A stretch of 64,000 nucleotides of DNA. Source: Marilutibacter penaei. Lineage in GTDB: Bacteria > Pseudomonadota > Gammaproteobacteria > Xanthomonadales > Xanthomonadaceae. Shown piece after piece: positions 33,647 through 44,281 of this stretch. How positions within the stretch are numbered: the first letter of the stretch is position 1; each line of letters begins with the position of its first letter. Location: assembly GCF_014145395.1 (NCBI RefSeq), contig NZ_JACHTE010000010.1, positions 61,443-125,442 of the forward strand. The letters run 5' to 3'. The position numbers and the translations under genes were made by a program. Under the pieces are notes generated by a model. The model saw nothing but the letters and a program-made list of their open reading frames with translations, did no database searches and had not been told where the DNA came from.

Positions 33647-34618
33647 ATGGTGGCCGGGACTTCGCGCGGCGACGCCCGGCCACCGGCCATCTGCCTGATG
33701 GGCCCGACGGCCTCGGGCAAGACCGCGCTGGCGGTCGACTGGGCCGAACGCCTGGGAGGAGAGGTGGTCAGCGTCGATTCGGCGCTGGTCTATCGACGCC
33801 TCGACATCGGGTCGGCCAAGCCCAGTGAGGAGGAGCGCCGGGGCGTTCCCCACCACATGCTCGACCTGCGCGAGCCCTGGCAACCGTACTCGGCAGCGGA
33901 GTTCGCGGCGGATGCGCGCCGGGCAATGGACGACATCCATGCACGCGGGCGCGTCCCGATCCTGGCCGGTGGCACGGGCCTGTACTTCCATGCGCTATTG
34001 CGGGGCCTGTCGCCGATGCCCGAGGCCGATCCGGCCACCCGCCTCGCGATCGAGGCTGAAGCGGCCGAGCGCGGTTGGCCGGCCTTGCATGCGGCGTTGG
34101 GCCAGATCGATCCGAAGGCGGCCGCCCGCATCCATGCCACGGATGCCCAGCGCATCCAGCGTGCGCTTGAGGTATGGCGCCTGAGCGGGCGCCGCATCAG
34201 TGACTGGCAGGCCGAGCGTCCGGCCCGGCTGCCGTATCGCGTACTCAAGCTGGTGCTGTGTCCCCGGGACCGCGGCACCCTGCATGCGCGGATTGCACGG
34301 CGGTTCGATGCGATGCTTGCCGCGGGCTTCCTCGACGAGGTGCGTGCGCTGCGGGCGTTACCGGACCTGGAGTGCCATGTCGCGCCGCTGGACCTGCCGG
34401 CGCTGAGGGCCGTCGGCTACCGGCAGGCCTGGGAATACCTGGACGGCACAGGTGACGCCGCCGCCTTCCGCGATCGCGGCATATTCGCCACCCGGCAACT
34501 GGCGAAACGCCAGATCACCTGGCTGCGTGGGCAGCTCGATGCGCGCTGGTTCGACCCGGAAGGCGACCGGGACCGCCTCAAGGCCGCGCGGGTCCTGTTC
34601 ATGCCCGGTGCCGGCTGA
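33647..34618 (+). CDS. miaA: tRNA dimethylallyltransferase
   Basis: A 323-residue MiaA. The P-loop is [14 protein letters not shown], with [18 protein letters not shown] and [16 protein letters not shown]; the C-terminal REDL-like tRNA-binding region contains [13 protein letters not shown] and [15 protein letters not shown]. It adds an isopentenyl group to A37 of tRNAs reading UNN codons, using DMAPP from the pathway whose ispD and ispF genes lie upstream in this window. Followed by hfq, as in most Gammaproteobacteria. Confidence 0.96.
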   Translation: MVAGTSRGDARPPAICLMGPTASGKTALAVDWAERLGGEVVSVDSALVYRRLDIGSAKPSEEERRGVPHHMLDLREPWQPYSAAEFAADARRAMDDIHARGRVPILAGGTGLYFHALLRGLSPMPEADPATRLAIEAEAAERGWPALHAALGQIDPKAAARIHATDAQRIQRALEVWRLSGRRISDWQAERPARLPYRVLKLVLCPRDRGTLHARIARRFDAMLAAGFLDEVRALRALPDLECHVAPLDLPALRAVGYRQAWEYLDGTGDAAAFRDRGIFATRQLAKRQITWLRGQLDARWFDPEGDRDRLKAARVLFMPGAG

Positions 34619-34734
34619 AGGCTCGCCGGAATCTGCCAAGCGCGCCCGCCCGCGAGGGTGCAAACTTGCGCTACCATCAGCCGGCCGCTGCCATGGGGAG
34701 TGATGGCGGTGGGTCCTTCCAGTCGGGCCCTCCT

Positions 34735-34740
34735 TATAAC
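34735..34740 (+). promoter_or_regulatory. Possible -10 element of hfq
   Basis: TATAAC, 24 bases before the hfq ATG, in an AT-rich patch that stands out from the GC-rich surroundings. hfq may thus have its own promoter between miaA and itself. Confidence 0.4.
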
Positions 34741-34764
34741 TAGAACGCGATCGGGGAAAATTTG

Positions 34765-35052
34765 ATGTCCAAGGGACAATCCTTGCAGGATCCATTCCTG
34801 AATGCACTTCGGCGCGAGCGCGTGCCGGTTTCGGTTTACCTGGTGAACGGCATCAAGCTGCAGGGCACCATTGAATCCTTCGACCAGTTCGTCGTGCTGT
34901 TGCGCAACACCGTCAGCCAGATGGTCTACAAGCATGCGATCTCCACCGTGGTGCCTGCGCGCAACGTGCGCGTGGGTCCGGGTGGCGGTTACATCCAGAC
35001 CGGACAGGGCGAGGGTGGCAGCGCTGGCGGCGATGACGAGGTCGATGACTGA
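34765..35052 (+). CDS. hfq: RNA chaperone Hfq
   Basis: A 95-residue Sm-like protein. Sm1 is [19 protein letters not shown] with QFVVLLRN, and Sm2 is [27 protein letters not shown] is the distal-face N-terminus. The C-terminal tail is short and acidic/Gly-rich ([14 protein letters not shown]). It pairs small RNAs with mRNAs. ATG 34765 is preferred over the adjoining TTG at 34762. In the miaA-hfq-hflX-hflK-hflC order. Confidence 0.97.
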   Translation: MSKGQSLQDPFLNALRRERVPVSVYLVNGIKLQGTIESFDQFVVLLRNTVSQMVYKHAISTVVPARNVRVGPGGGYIQTGQGEGGSAGGDDEVDD

Positions 35053-35078
35053 GTTGCCGGACGGAGCGATGAACGCGC

Positions 35079-36431
35079 GTGTTTGAACGATCCCGCAAGG
35101 GCGAGCATGCGCTGCTGATCCAGCCCCATGCCGGTGGCCCGCCGGACGAGGAGCTGCTGGAAGAATTCGCGGACCTGGCCCGTTCCGCCGGCGCCAGCGT
35201 CGCGGCGTTGGTGACGGCGCGCATCGACCGTCCGAACCCCGCCACGCTGATCGGCAGTGGCAAGCTGGAGGAAGTGCGCGCCGCGGCGGATGCCAGCGGA
35301 GCCGACCTCGTGCTGGTCAATCATCCCTTGAGCCCGGTGCAGGAGCGCAACCTCGAGCGCGCGCTGCAGCGTCGTGTCGTCGACCGGACCGGCCTGATCC
35401 TCGACATCTTCGCCCAGCGGGCGCAAAGCCACGAAGGCAAGCTGCAGGTGGAACTGGCGCAATTGCGCCATCTCGCGACGCGCCTGGTGCGCGGCTGGAC
35501 CCACCTGGAGCGCCAGCGCGGCGGTTCCATCGGTCTTCGAGGCCCCGGTGAAACCCAGCTGGAGACCGATCGCCGGTTGCTCCAGAAGCGCGTTGACATC
35601 CTGCAGAAGCGCCTGGAGAAAGTGGACGTCCAACGGGCCCAGATGCGCCGCGCCCGGGTGCGCAGCGAACTTCCGCGCGTTGCCCTGGTGGGCTACACCA
35701 ACGCGGGCAAGTCGACGCTGTTCAATGCCTTGACCGGTGCGGAGGCCTATGCCGACGACCGTCTGTTCGCCACCCTCGACCCGACCGTGCGTCGCCTCGA
35801 GTTGTCCGGGGGGAGCGTGGTACTGGCCGACACGGTGGGCTTCGTACGGGACCTGCCGCATGAGCTGGTCGCTGCGTTCCGCTCCACCTTGTCGGAAGCA
35901 CGCGAGGCCGACCTCCTGCTGCATGTCGTGGATGCGGCCGATCCGGCCCGGCACGAGCGCATCGCGCAGGTGGACCAGGTCCTGGCCGAGGTCGGGGCGG
36001 GCGACCTGCCGCAGGTGCTCGTGTTCAACAAGATCGATCGTCTCGACGTCGCCGCCGAGGGTGAACCCGGACAGGTCGAGGTGTTTGCGCCTCGTATCGA
36101 CCGGCCCGCGCAGGGACGTGTCCGGGCATGGCTGTCGGCCCGAGACGGGCAGGGTATGGACCTGCTGCGCGAAGTGCTGGCGGAGGCGCTCGAGCTGCGC
36201 CACGTCGTGGGCCGGGTAAGGGTGCCGCCGGAGGCCGCGCGCCTGCGCGCCCGCCTGCACGAGCTGGGCGCCGTCCGCACCGAGGTGGCGGACGAACAGG
36301 GCTGGGAGATCGACGTCGACATCGCGATCAGTGACCTGCAAAGGGCATTCGCGCAGCCCCATGGAGAATGGTTGCGTCCGCTGGTGGAGGCGGCCGGCGT
36401 TGCCGGCGACGAAACGGAAGACTGGGCCTGA
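35079..36431 (+). CDS. hflX: Ribosome-associated GTPase HflX
   Basis: A 450-residue HflX. The N-terminal nucleotide-binding domain carries RIDRPNPATLIGSGKLEEV, then a coiled segment (GPGETQLETDRRLLQKRVDI) and the GTPase domain with P-loop VGYTNAGKSTLFNAL, switch FATLDPTVRR, ADTVGFVRDLPHEL and NKIDRLD. It splits stalled ribosomes in stress. The start is GTG 35079; ATG 35069 just upstream opens only a five-codon frame. Downstream of hfq by 26 bases. Confidence 0.94.
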   Translation: MFERSRKGEHALLIQPHAGGPPDEELLEEFADLARSAGASVAALVTARIDRPNPATLIGSGKLEEVRAAADASGADLVLVNHPLSPVQERNLERALQRRVVDRTGLILDIFAQRAQSHEGKLQVELAQLRHLATRLVRGWTHLERQRGGSIGLRGPGETQLETDRRLLQKRVDILQKRLEKVDVQRAQMRRARVRSELPRVALVGYTNAGKSTLFNALTGAEAYADDRLFATLDPTVRRLELSGGSVVLADTVGFVRDLPHELVAAFRSTLSEAREADLLLHVVDAADPARHERIAQVDQVLAEVGAGDLPQVLVFNKIDRLDVAAEGEPGQVEVFAPRIDRPAQGRVRAWLSARDGQGMDLLREVLAEALELRHVVGRVRVPPEAARLRARLHELGAVRTEVADEQGWEIDVDIAISDLQRAFAQPHGEWLRPLVEAAGVAGDETEDWA

Positions 36432-36548
36432 GCCCACCAGGCCGGTGCTGCCCCTTGCTTGAGCGGCACCCGGCCCCCACCTAGAATCGAGCGATGCCGA
36501 ACGCCGGGCCCTCCCGCGCCCGGCCACGATCCACCAACTGGAGCAGGC

Positions 36549-37640
36549 ATGGCCTGGAACACCCCCGGCAGCAACAATTCCGGCAACCGCCCGACGCGTT
36601 CACCCTCGGGCGGGGGCTTCGACGCGGTCCTCGATGCGATCCGCAACCTCTTCGGCGGCGGCGGCGCCGGTGGCATCGGCCGCTGGCTCCTGCTGCTGTT
36701 CGGCCTGTGGTTGGTGTTCAACTGCTTCGTGCTGATCGCGGAGACCCAGCGCGGCGTCGTGCTCCGCTTCGGCCAGTTCTCCCGCGTCCTGCAGCCGGGT
36801 CCGAGCCTGAAGCTGCCATGGCCGATCGAAACGGTGGAGAAGGTGGACGCCACCCGGATCCGCACCATGACCAACAACGTGCCGGTCCTGACCAGCGACG
36901 AGAACATCGTCCACGTCGAGATCAACGTGCAGTACCAGGTCAGCGATCCGAGGCTGTACAAGTTCGGCACCCGCGATGCGGACGAAGTGCTGCGCCAGGC
37001 GGCCCTCAGTACCATGCGCGAACAGGTCGGCCGGTCCACGCTCGACACGGTGCTGGGCGCGCGCAACGCGTTGGCGGTGTCCTCGCGCGAGCAGTTGCAG
37101 GCGTCGTTGGATGCCTACCGTACCGGGCTGCTGGTGACCGAGCTCAACCTGCCCAACGCACGTCCACCGGAACAGGTCAAGCCCGCGTTCGACGATGTCA
37201 ACAGCGCCCAGCAGGAGCGCGAGCGCCTGATCAGCGAGGCACGTGCCTATGCCGCGAAGGTGGTACCCGAGGCCCGCGGCAAGGCGGCGCAGGTCCGGAC
37301 CGCCGCGGAGGGCTACAAGACCGCCACGGTCGCGCGTGCCGAGGGTGATGCCGAGCGCTTCTCCCTGCTGGTCGACGAGTACGCCCGCGCGCCGGAGGTT
37401 ACCCGCAAGCGCCTGTGGCTGGAAACGGTCCAGCAGGTGCTGGGGCAGAACCAGAAGATCATCGGCGGCGATTCCCGGCAGCTGATATACACCCCGATGC
37501 GCGGCAGCGCAGGCACGGGCAGCACGCCCCCGGTGTCCCCCGAAGCGCTCGCGCCCGTCGTCAGCACGCCGGAATCCACCGGCCGCGGCTCGCGCACCAG
37601 TCGCGAGTCCCGTCCCACTGGCCGAGAGGAGGGCCGTTGA
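36549..37640 (+). CDS. hflK: FtsH protease modulator HflK
   Basis: A 363-residue SPFH protein. A Gly-rich cytoplasmic N-terminus (residues 1-35) precedes one transmembrane segment (WLLLLFGLWLVFNCFVLIAE, about residues 42-61), then the SPFH domain (QRGVVLRFGQFSRVLQPGPS) and a long coiled coil. The C-terminus is low complexity and Ser/Pro/Arg-rich. With HflC it forms the large periplasmic cage around FtsH. The stop overlaps the hflC start by one base (TGATG). Confidence 0.94.
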   Translation: MAWNTPGSNNSGNRPTRSPSGGGFDAVLDAIRNLFGGGGAGGIGRWLLLLFGLWLVFNCFVLIAETQRGVVLRFGQFSRVLQPGPSLKLPWPIETVEKVDATRIRTMTNNVPVLTSDENIVHVEINVQYQVSDPRLYKFGTRDADEVLRQAALSTMREQVGRSTLDTVLGARNALAVSSREQLQASLDAYRTGLLVTELNLPNARPPEQVKPAFDDVNSAQQERERLISEARAYAAKVVPEARGKAAQVRTAAEGYKTATVARAEGDAERFSLLVDEYARAPEVTRKRLWLETVQQVLGQNQKIIGGDSRQLIYTPMRGSAGTGSTPPVSPEALAPVVSTPESTGRGSRTSRESRPTGREEGR

Positions 37641-38503
37641 TGAAAGCGCCCATCTGGATCGCCGTGATCGTACTGGCCCTGTTCGGCCTGCTGGGGTCGG
37701 TCTTCATCGTCAAGGAAGGCGAGACCGCCCTGGTCCTGAACCTCGGCCGCGTTTCGCGTGCCGACCTGGGGCCGGGTCTGCACTTCAAGGTGCCGCTGGT
37801 CGAGAACGCGATGGTGTTCGACCGCCGCCTGCAGGTGCTCGATGCCTCGCCCGAGCGTTACCTGACCTCCGAACGGAAGGACGTGGCCGTCGACTTCTTC
37901 TCGCTCGGCCTGATCGACGACGCCACCGCATTCTTCCGTGCGACCGGCGGCGACGAGAGCGTCGCCGTGGCGCGCCTGGTGCCGATCGTCAAGGATTCGC
38001 TGCGCAACGAGATCAACGCCCGCACGCTGCAGGCGGTGGTGTCCGGGGACCGCTCGGAAATCATCGAGGCGCAGCTGGACAAGATCAACGTGGGTGCGGC
38101 CACCCTTGGGGTGAAGATCGTCGACCTGCGCATCAAGCAGATCGACCTGCCCACCGACAGCGAGGTCATCACCAACGTATACGCCCGCATGAGCGCACAG
38201 CGCCGACAGGTCGCCAGCGCGCTGCGCGCCGAGGGCGAGGAACAGGCGCTGGAGATCCGGGCCGAGGCCGACCGCGAGCGGACCGTGATCCTGGCCGAAG
38301 CCGAGCGTGATGCCCAGCGCCTGCGGGGCCAGGGCGATGCCGAGGCGACCCAGACGTATGCGGTCGCCGCCAACAAGGACCCTGCGTTCTATGCATTCCA
38401 GCGCAGCCTGGAAGCCTACCGGCATGCCTTCGCGGACGGCGAGGCACTGATGGTGCTCGACCAGGACGACCCGTTCCTCCAGTACCTCGAGGACGACCGC
38501 TGA
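37640..38503 (+). CDS. hflC: FtsH protease modulator HflC
   Basis: A 287-residue SPFH protein with one N-terminal transmembrane segment (IWIAVIVLALFGLLGSVFIV), then VKEGETALVLNLGRV and the SPFH core, and a helical C-terminus rich in AEAERDAQRLRGQGDAEA. Partner of HflK. Coupled to hflK by a one-base overlap and followed by the DUF2065 gene after 37 bases, the usual order. Confidence 0.94.
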   Translation: MKAPIWIAVIVLALFGLLGSVFIVKEGETALVLNLGRVSRADLGPGLHFKVPLVENAMVFDRRLQVLDASPERYLTSERKDVAVDFFSLGLIDDATAFFRATGGDESVAVARLVPIVKDSLRNEINARTLQAVVSGDRSEIIEAQLDKINVGAATLGVKIVDLRIKQIDLPTDSEVITNVYARMSAQRRQVASALRAEGEEQALEIRAEADRERTVILAEAERDAQRLRGQGDAEATQTYAVAANKDPAFYAFQRSLEAYRHAFADGEALMVLDQDDPFLQYLEDDR

Positions 38504-38540
38504 GCCGAGTGCGAAGCCCCGGTCGGCCGCGCGGTCACTG

Positions 38541-38747
38541 ATGACGGAACTGCTCTCAGCCCTGTGCCTGGTGGCCGTGCTCGAAGGCCTGCTCCTGTTC
38601 GCCGCGCCGCGGGGCTGGAAGCAGGCGGCCGAGCAACTGCAGGCCCTGCCGGATCGCCAGCTGCGCCTGATCGGCGCGGCATGCGTCGGAGCCGGCCTGC
38701 TCGCGCTGTGGTGGATCCGCGCGGGCGCCGAACCCGCCATTGGCTGA
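38541..38747 (+). CDS. DUF2065 small membrane protein
   Basis: A 68-residue protein with two hydrophobic helices (LLSALCLVAVLEGLLLFAAP and IGAACVGAGLLALWWIR) separated by GWKQAAEQLQALPDRQLRL, the DUF2065 signature. It regularly lies between hflC and purA. Function unknown; association with the HflKC complex is only a guess from context. Confidence 0.85.
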   Translation: MTELLSALCLVAVLEGLLLFAAPRGWKQAAEQLQALPDRQLRLIGAACVGAGLLALWWIRAGAEPAIG

Positions 38748-38801
38748 ATCGTCCTGGGCGCGGCGCTCCCCGGGCCACTGGCCTCCCGCCCTCGAAACCC
38801 G

Positions 38802-40231
<1,430 letters not shown>

Positions 40232-40834
40232 CCGGGACAGGGCGCGGATAAAAAGGAAGAGCCGCATCGCTGCGGCTCAGTCGGGAACGCGTTCGTCCCG
40301 GGTCCGGGGCGAACGGAAAGAGCAGGGAACGCGATAGGGGCGGGTGGTGACCCGTTGGAGCCGCATGCGCCTGCCAAGGCCACCGCATCGGGGGAGAGTG
40401 CGGTGGGAGGGTGACGTCAGGCGGTCATGCGGGGTGCGGAGCAACGGGGCGAGAGCCCTCGCCTCGATCCGACGGGCGAATATGGTCCTTCCATGGGCAG
40501 ACTCCCTTGCGATCCCTGTATCTGCATGATTGATGCGTGTCGCTTGGGCAGCGCACGGGATGTGCCGTGCCCGCACTACGCCCCTGCACTGTGGCAGACC
40601 CGGCGGGTAAAGGGAAAGTCGGATTCCTGATGGATTTATTCACCTGGCGTATGACGCGGCTTGGCCTTCCTCGCCGCTGCGTTGCGTTGGCCGGGTTGAA
40701 GAACAGGGACAGGGATCCAGACCCCGGGTGTGCAGGCCGGCCGCGCGATCGACGCGGTGTGTCTCCACCCGGGCCATTTCGGGTTCCACCCCGGCGCGGG
40801 GCAGCGTCGCGGGCCGCAAGCAAAGGAGTGTTCC
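40232..40834. other. 603-bp stretch without a convincing gene
   Basis: Several short frames are open here, but all have Arg/Pro/Ser-rich translations without start signals and none resembles a known protein. One hairpin near the purA stop is described separately. The last 200 bases, before the LodA-like gene, include a slightly AT-richer patch (about 40605-40640, with GGATTTATTC), where its promoter may lie. A small RNA gene cannot be excluded. Confidence 0.6.
40249..40277 (-). terminator. Hairpin with T run on the minus strand, after purA
   Basis: AGCCGCA-TCGC-TGCGGCT (40260-40277) is preceded on the plus strand by ATAAAAAGGAAG. Read on the minus strand this is a stem-loop followed by CTTCCTTTTTAT, the order of a terminator for leftward transcription. 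No leftward protein gene is seen to its right, which hints at a leftward RNA or antisense transcript; it may also end purA weakly. Confidence 0.45.
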
Positions 40835-43800
40835 ATGGCGACCGTGTACAGGATCCACCCGGCCATCGGCATTGCCCGGCTGGGCAACAGCCCCGACGAA
40901 TTCTTCATCGGCCCCGAGCGTTCCGGCGAACGGCCCGAGCCGAACGGCGGTTTCAAGGACGCGGAGTGCCGCGTCAAGCGGCAGGCCGCCCGGTTCCGTA
41001 TCTTCGCCCACCACGACGACGACACCGTGGCGGAAATCACCGATGCGGAGGCGGAGATCGAGTGGCGGGTCCATGTCGCGAACCGGAAGGCAGGTTTCCC
41101 CGGCCGCGGCAACAGCGAGCCTGCCGGGGATCTGGTGATCGACCCGGGACCGCGCTCGACGGACGGTCCCAACCAGGCACGCAGCTTCGACGGCGGCAGC
41201 ATACGTTTCAGCGGCACCGCGACCACCAGCGTGCCGTTGGGCGAAATGCGCACCGATACGGCCAATCGACTGCTGGTGCTCGGCGGCAGCGGTCGCGCGG
41301 CCTCCCCGGCGGGAAACGGCATCGCGAACTTCTGGGGAAACCCGGGCTGGTACGACGACATCGCCGATGGCGCCGTCAGTGCCACCATCCGGCTGCGTTC
41401 CGACAACAGCACGCCCGCGGTCGAGGGGGCCTGGGTCATCGTGGCGCCGCCCAAGTTCGCGCCGCACCAGGACAGCATCACCACCCTGTACGACCGCCTG
41501 CTGCAGGCAATGGTCGATGCCGGCCTCGCGCCCGCGCCGGCGAGCACGTCGTACACACGCGACGTGCATCCCCTCCTGCAGCGGACCCGCGACATCGAGT
41601 GGGTCAAGAACACCCACGTGCATGCCTGGAGCGAGCCGGTCACCTCGGCCCCGCTTCGACAGGCCATCTTCAGCCGCCTGTCGCCGGGCGACATGCCCCA
41701 GCTTGCCGGCAGTGATCGCGACATCACGCCGATACAGCGGGCGCACATGGAGCGGTGGAAGGACGACAACTACACGAACGACTGGGTCGGTCCGCCGGTG
41801 GCCGAATCGGTGGTGACACCCTCGGGCATGGACCGTGCCGCGCTGGATGCGTGCGTGGGCGCGTCGTTCTTCCCCGGCATCGAAGCAGGCGGCAAGGTGC
41901 CGTCGGAGCGGCCGATCCTGGACCCCGCGAACTACAGCAGTGCCTTCCGCATCGATCACGGCTCGGTGCTGCCGGGGACGATCAGTGCTTCGATGGCGCT
42001 GCCCTGGCAGGCGGATTTCTATGCCTGCTCCGACAGCTGGTGGCCCGTGCCCCGGCCCGGAAGCGTGTTCCCGGCAGGTGCGGCGTCGCGCGAGAGCTGG
42101 ACGCGTGGCATCGGCAATTACATGGACATGGTCGACAGGTGGCACAGCCTCGGCTTCGTGGTGGAGCAGGGCGACAGCCACGCGGAGGTGGAGCGTTGCG
42201 ACACTGCCAGCATCCATCTGCTGACGCCGACGCTCGACTTCATCGACGTACCGCAGGGACCGATGGGCATGGTGCGGGAAATGGCGCTGGCGATCACCTT
42301 CGAAGTGATCTCCCCCAGCGCCGCGGTCACCCTGGAATACGCGCCCGGCGGTGCGCCTGCCCATCCACAGCTGATCCCCTACAACACGAGCGTCAGCGTG
42401 CCGGCGACGTCGGGTTCGGGCGTGGCGACTGCGCGCCTGTGGCTGATCTACCGCACCGGCGCCCTCAACAGCAGCCTTCCCACGCAGGTGCTCACCGTCC
42501 GCGAGCCCGGCAGCGGACAGACCTGGGACATCACGGTGGACGCGAACACCATCGCCCGGAAGACCGCTGGCGTGGCGCTGGTGCTGGATCGATCGGGCAG
42601 CATGGCGGAAGATCGCGGCGACGGCACCAGCAAGCATGCCTCCCTGCAGCAGGCGGCCGAGACCTTCGTCGACCTGATGCTCGAAGGCGACGGAGTGGGG
42701 CTGGTGCGATACGACCACGACGCCCAGCCGGTGGAGCCGGTGGGCATGCTGGGCAGCGGTGGGCTCTCGGACAGCCACCGCAGTGCTGTCATCGATGCCA
42801 TCCGCGGCAACGCGTTCGATCCGGCGGGCGCGACCTCCATCGGTGACGGCCTGCACGAGGGACGCCTGTTGCTGGATGCCGCCAGCGGTACCTACGACAC
42901 CGAGGCCCTGGTGGTCCTGACCGACGGCAAGGAGAACAGCAGTCGCTACATTGCCGACGTCGCCGCGGACATCGACCAGACCACCTACGCGATCGGACTG
43001 GGAACCCCGCAGAACACCAGCGCCGCGGCGCTCCAGAACGTGTCGGGCAACACCGGCGGCCACCTGCTGGTGACCGGTGCGATCGACACGGATAACCGCT
43101 TCCGCCTCCAGAAGTACTTCCTGCAAGTGCTGGCCGGCGTTTCGAACGCGGAGGTCGTGCTGGACCCCGACGGGCGATTGCACAAGGGTGCGGTGCACCG
43201 CATTCCGTTTCGCCTGAGCGGGGCCGACTCGGGCGTCGACGTGATCCTGCTGAGTCCGGGCGTGGAAACAATCGATTTCCGCCTGCAGACGCCGACCGGC
43301 CAGATCATCGAGCCCTGGCGGGCCGTCCAGGAACCGGCGATGCGCTTCTCGCTCGGCCGCGATGCCGCGCACTATCGCCTGACGCTGCCGACCCAGCTTC
43401 TCGCAGGACGCTATGACCACGAAGGCACCTGGCACGTGCTGCTCGCGCTGGGCCGCCCCCAGCTCAAGCCCGATCGCACCCATGAGGACGGTATCCATGC
43501 GGAGCTCCTGCACGGCATGCACGCGAGGCCGCAAGCCGCGCGATCGCGGCCGGACATGGCCGATTACGACGAGCGGGCCCGGCGGTACCGGCTGGCAATG
43601 GAAGCGAATGCCCCCGACGCCATCGCGGCGGCGGCGCCTGCGGAGCGCGACAGGACACACGAGGGTGCGGTGGATGCACCGCAACGTCATGGGGTGCCAT
43701 ACAGCGTCATCGTGCATGCCTGGTCCAGCGTGTCGCTTCGCGCGGATATCGAGCAGTCGGGCCATGCACCGGGGGCGCGTATCGACCTGCGTGCCACGCT

Positions 43801-44278
43801 CACCCGTGCGGGCATTCCGCTCGACGATGATGCGGAGGTATGGGCGGAGGTGCACACGCCCGGTGGTGTCGAGCGTCGCGTGCCTCTTGAGCGCACCGAC
43901 GCCGGCGATGGATATCACGGGCAGTTCGTTGCCGGGACGGCGGGGACCTGGCCCGTGCGCGTGCGCGCCAGCGGCAAGGGCCCCGATGGCCATCCATTCA
44001 CGCGTGAGCGCAGCCTCACGGCGGTGGTCTGGAGAGGCGGCGACCGCGACGCGAACGATGGCATGGGTCCGGGCGTACGCGAGCTGCTGGACACGCTGCG
44101 CGAGCGCGACCAGCGACTGTGCGCACTGATGGCGTGCCTGCTGTCCAGACGGGAGGGCAGTATCAGTCCGGAGCTGGAAAAGCGCCTGCACGAAGCCGGC
44201 TTCGACCTGGCCGCGGTACGCAAGTGTCTGGCGGCCTACTGCCGCGGCTCACGGGTCCCGGGCGAGGGCAAGGGATAG
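40835..44278 (+). CDS. LodA-like quinoprotein oxidase fused to a von Willebrand A domain
   Basis: A 1147-residue protein started at ATG 40835, 5 bases after AAAGGAGTG. Residues 1 to about 470 follow LodA/GoxA amino-acid oxidases: RIHPAIGIARLGNSPDEFFIGPE at the start, WVIVAPPKFAPHQDS, then PWQADFYACSDSWWPVPRP with C398 and WHSLGFVVEQG with W436, the expected region of the cysteine tryptophylquinone pair. About 100 residues of beta-rich linker lead to a VWA domain (about 578-770) with a full MIDAS: D585-x-S587-x-S589, T667 and D697. A further beta-rich region runs to about residue 1090, and a short helical, Cys-containing tail follows. No signal peptide is seen, as in LodA. A LodB-like gene follows after 3 bases. 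LodA-family oxidases release hydrogen peroxide and can be antimicrobial; substrate here is unknown. Confidence 0.8.
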   Translation: MATVYRIHPAIGIARLGNSPDEFFIGPERSGERPEPNGGFKDAECRVKRQAARFRIFAHHDDDTVAEITDAEAEIEWRVHVANRKAGFPGRGNSEPAGDLVIDPGPRSTDGPNQARSFDGGSIRFSGTATTSVPLGEMRTDTANRLLVLGGSGRAASPAGNGIANFWGNPGWYDDIADGAVSATIRLRSDNSTPAVEGAWVIVAPPKFAPHQDSITTLYDRLLQAMVDAGLAPAPASTSYTRDVHPLLQRTRDIEWVKNTHVHAWSEPVTSAPLRQAIFSRLSPGDMPQLAGSDRDITPIQRAHMERWKDDNYTNDWVGPPVAESVVTPSGMDRAALDACVGASFFPGIEAGGKVPSERPILDPANYSSAFRIDHGSVLPGTISASMALPWQADFYACSDSWWPVPRPGSVFPAGAASRESWTRGIGNYMDMVDRWHSLGFVVEQGDSHAEVERCDTASIHLLTPTLDFIDVPQGPMGMVREMALAITFEVISPSAAVTLEYAPGGAPAHPQLIPYNTSVSVPATSGSGVATARLWLIYRTGALNSSLPTQVLTVREPGSGQTWDITVDANTIARKTAGVALVLDRSGSMAEDRGDGTSKHASLQQAAETFVDLMLEGDGVGLVRYDHDAQPVEPVGMLGSGGLSDSHRSAVIDAIRGNAFDPAGATSIGDGLHEGRLLLDAASGTYDTEALVVLTDGKENSSRYIADVAADIDQTTYAIGLGTPQNTSAAALQNVSGNTGGHLLVTGAIDTDNRFRLQKYFLQVLAGVSNAEVVLDPDGRLHKGAVHRIPFRLSGADSGVDVILLSPGVETIDFRLQTPTGQIIEPWRAVQEPAMRFSLGRDAAHYRLTLPTQLLAGRYDHEGTWHVLLALGRPQLKPDRTHEDGIHAELLHGMHARPQAARSRPDMADYDERARRYRLAMEANAPDAIAAAAPAERDRTHEGAVDAPQRHGVPYSVIVHAWSSVSLRADIEQSGHAPGARIDLRATLTRAGIPLDDDAEVWAEVHTPGGVERRVPLERTDAGDGYHGQFVAGTAGTWPVRVRASGKGPDGHPFTRERSLTAVVWRGGDRDANDGMGPGVRELLDTLRERDQRLCALMACLLSRREGSISPELEKRLHEAGFDLAAVRKCLAAYCRGSRVPGEGKG

Positions 44279-44281
44279 GCC

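Noticed and set aside
40640..44191. An 1183-codon frame antisense to the LodA-VWA gene
   Set aside because: Shadow frame; Arg/His/Ala-rich and without any domain, whereas the plus strand encodes clear motifs behind a good ribosome site.
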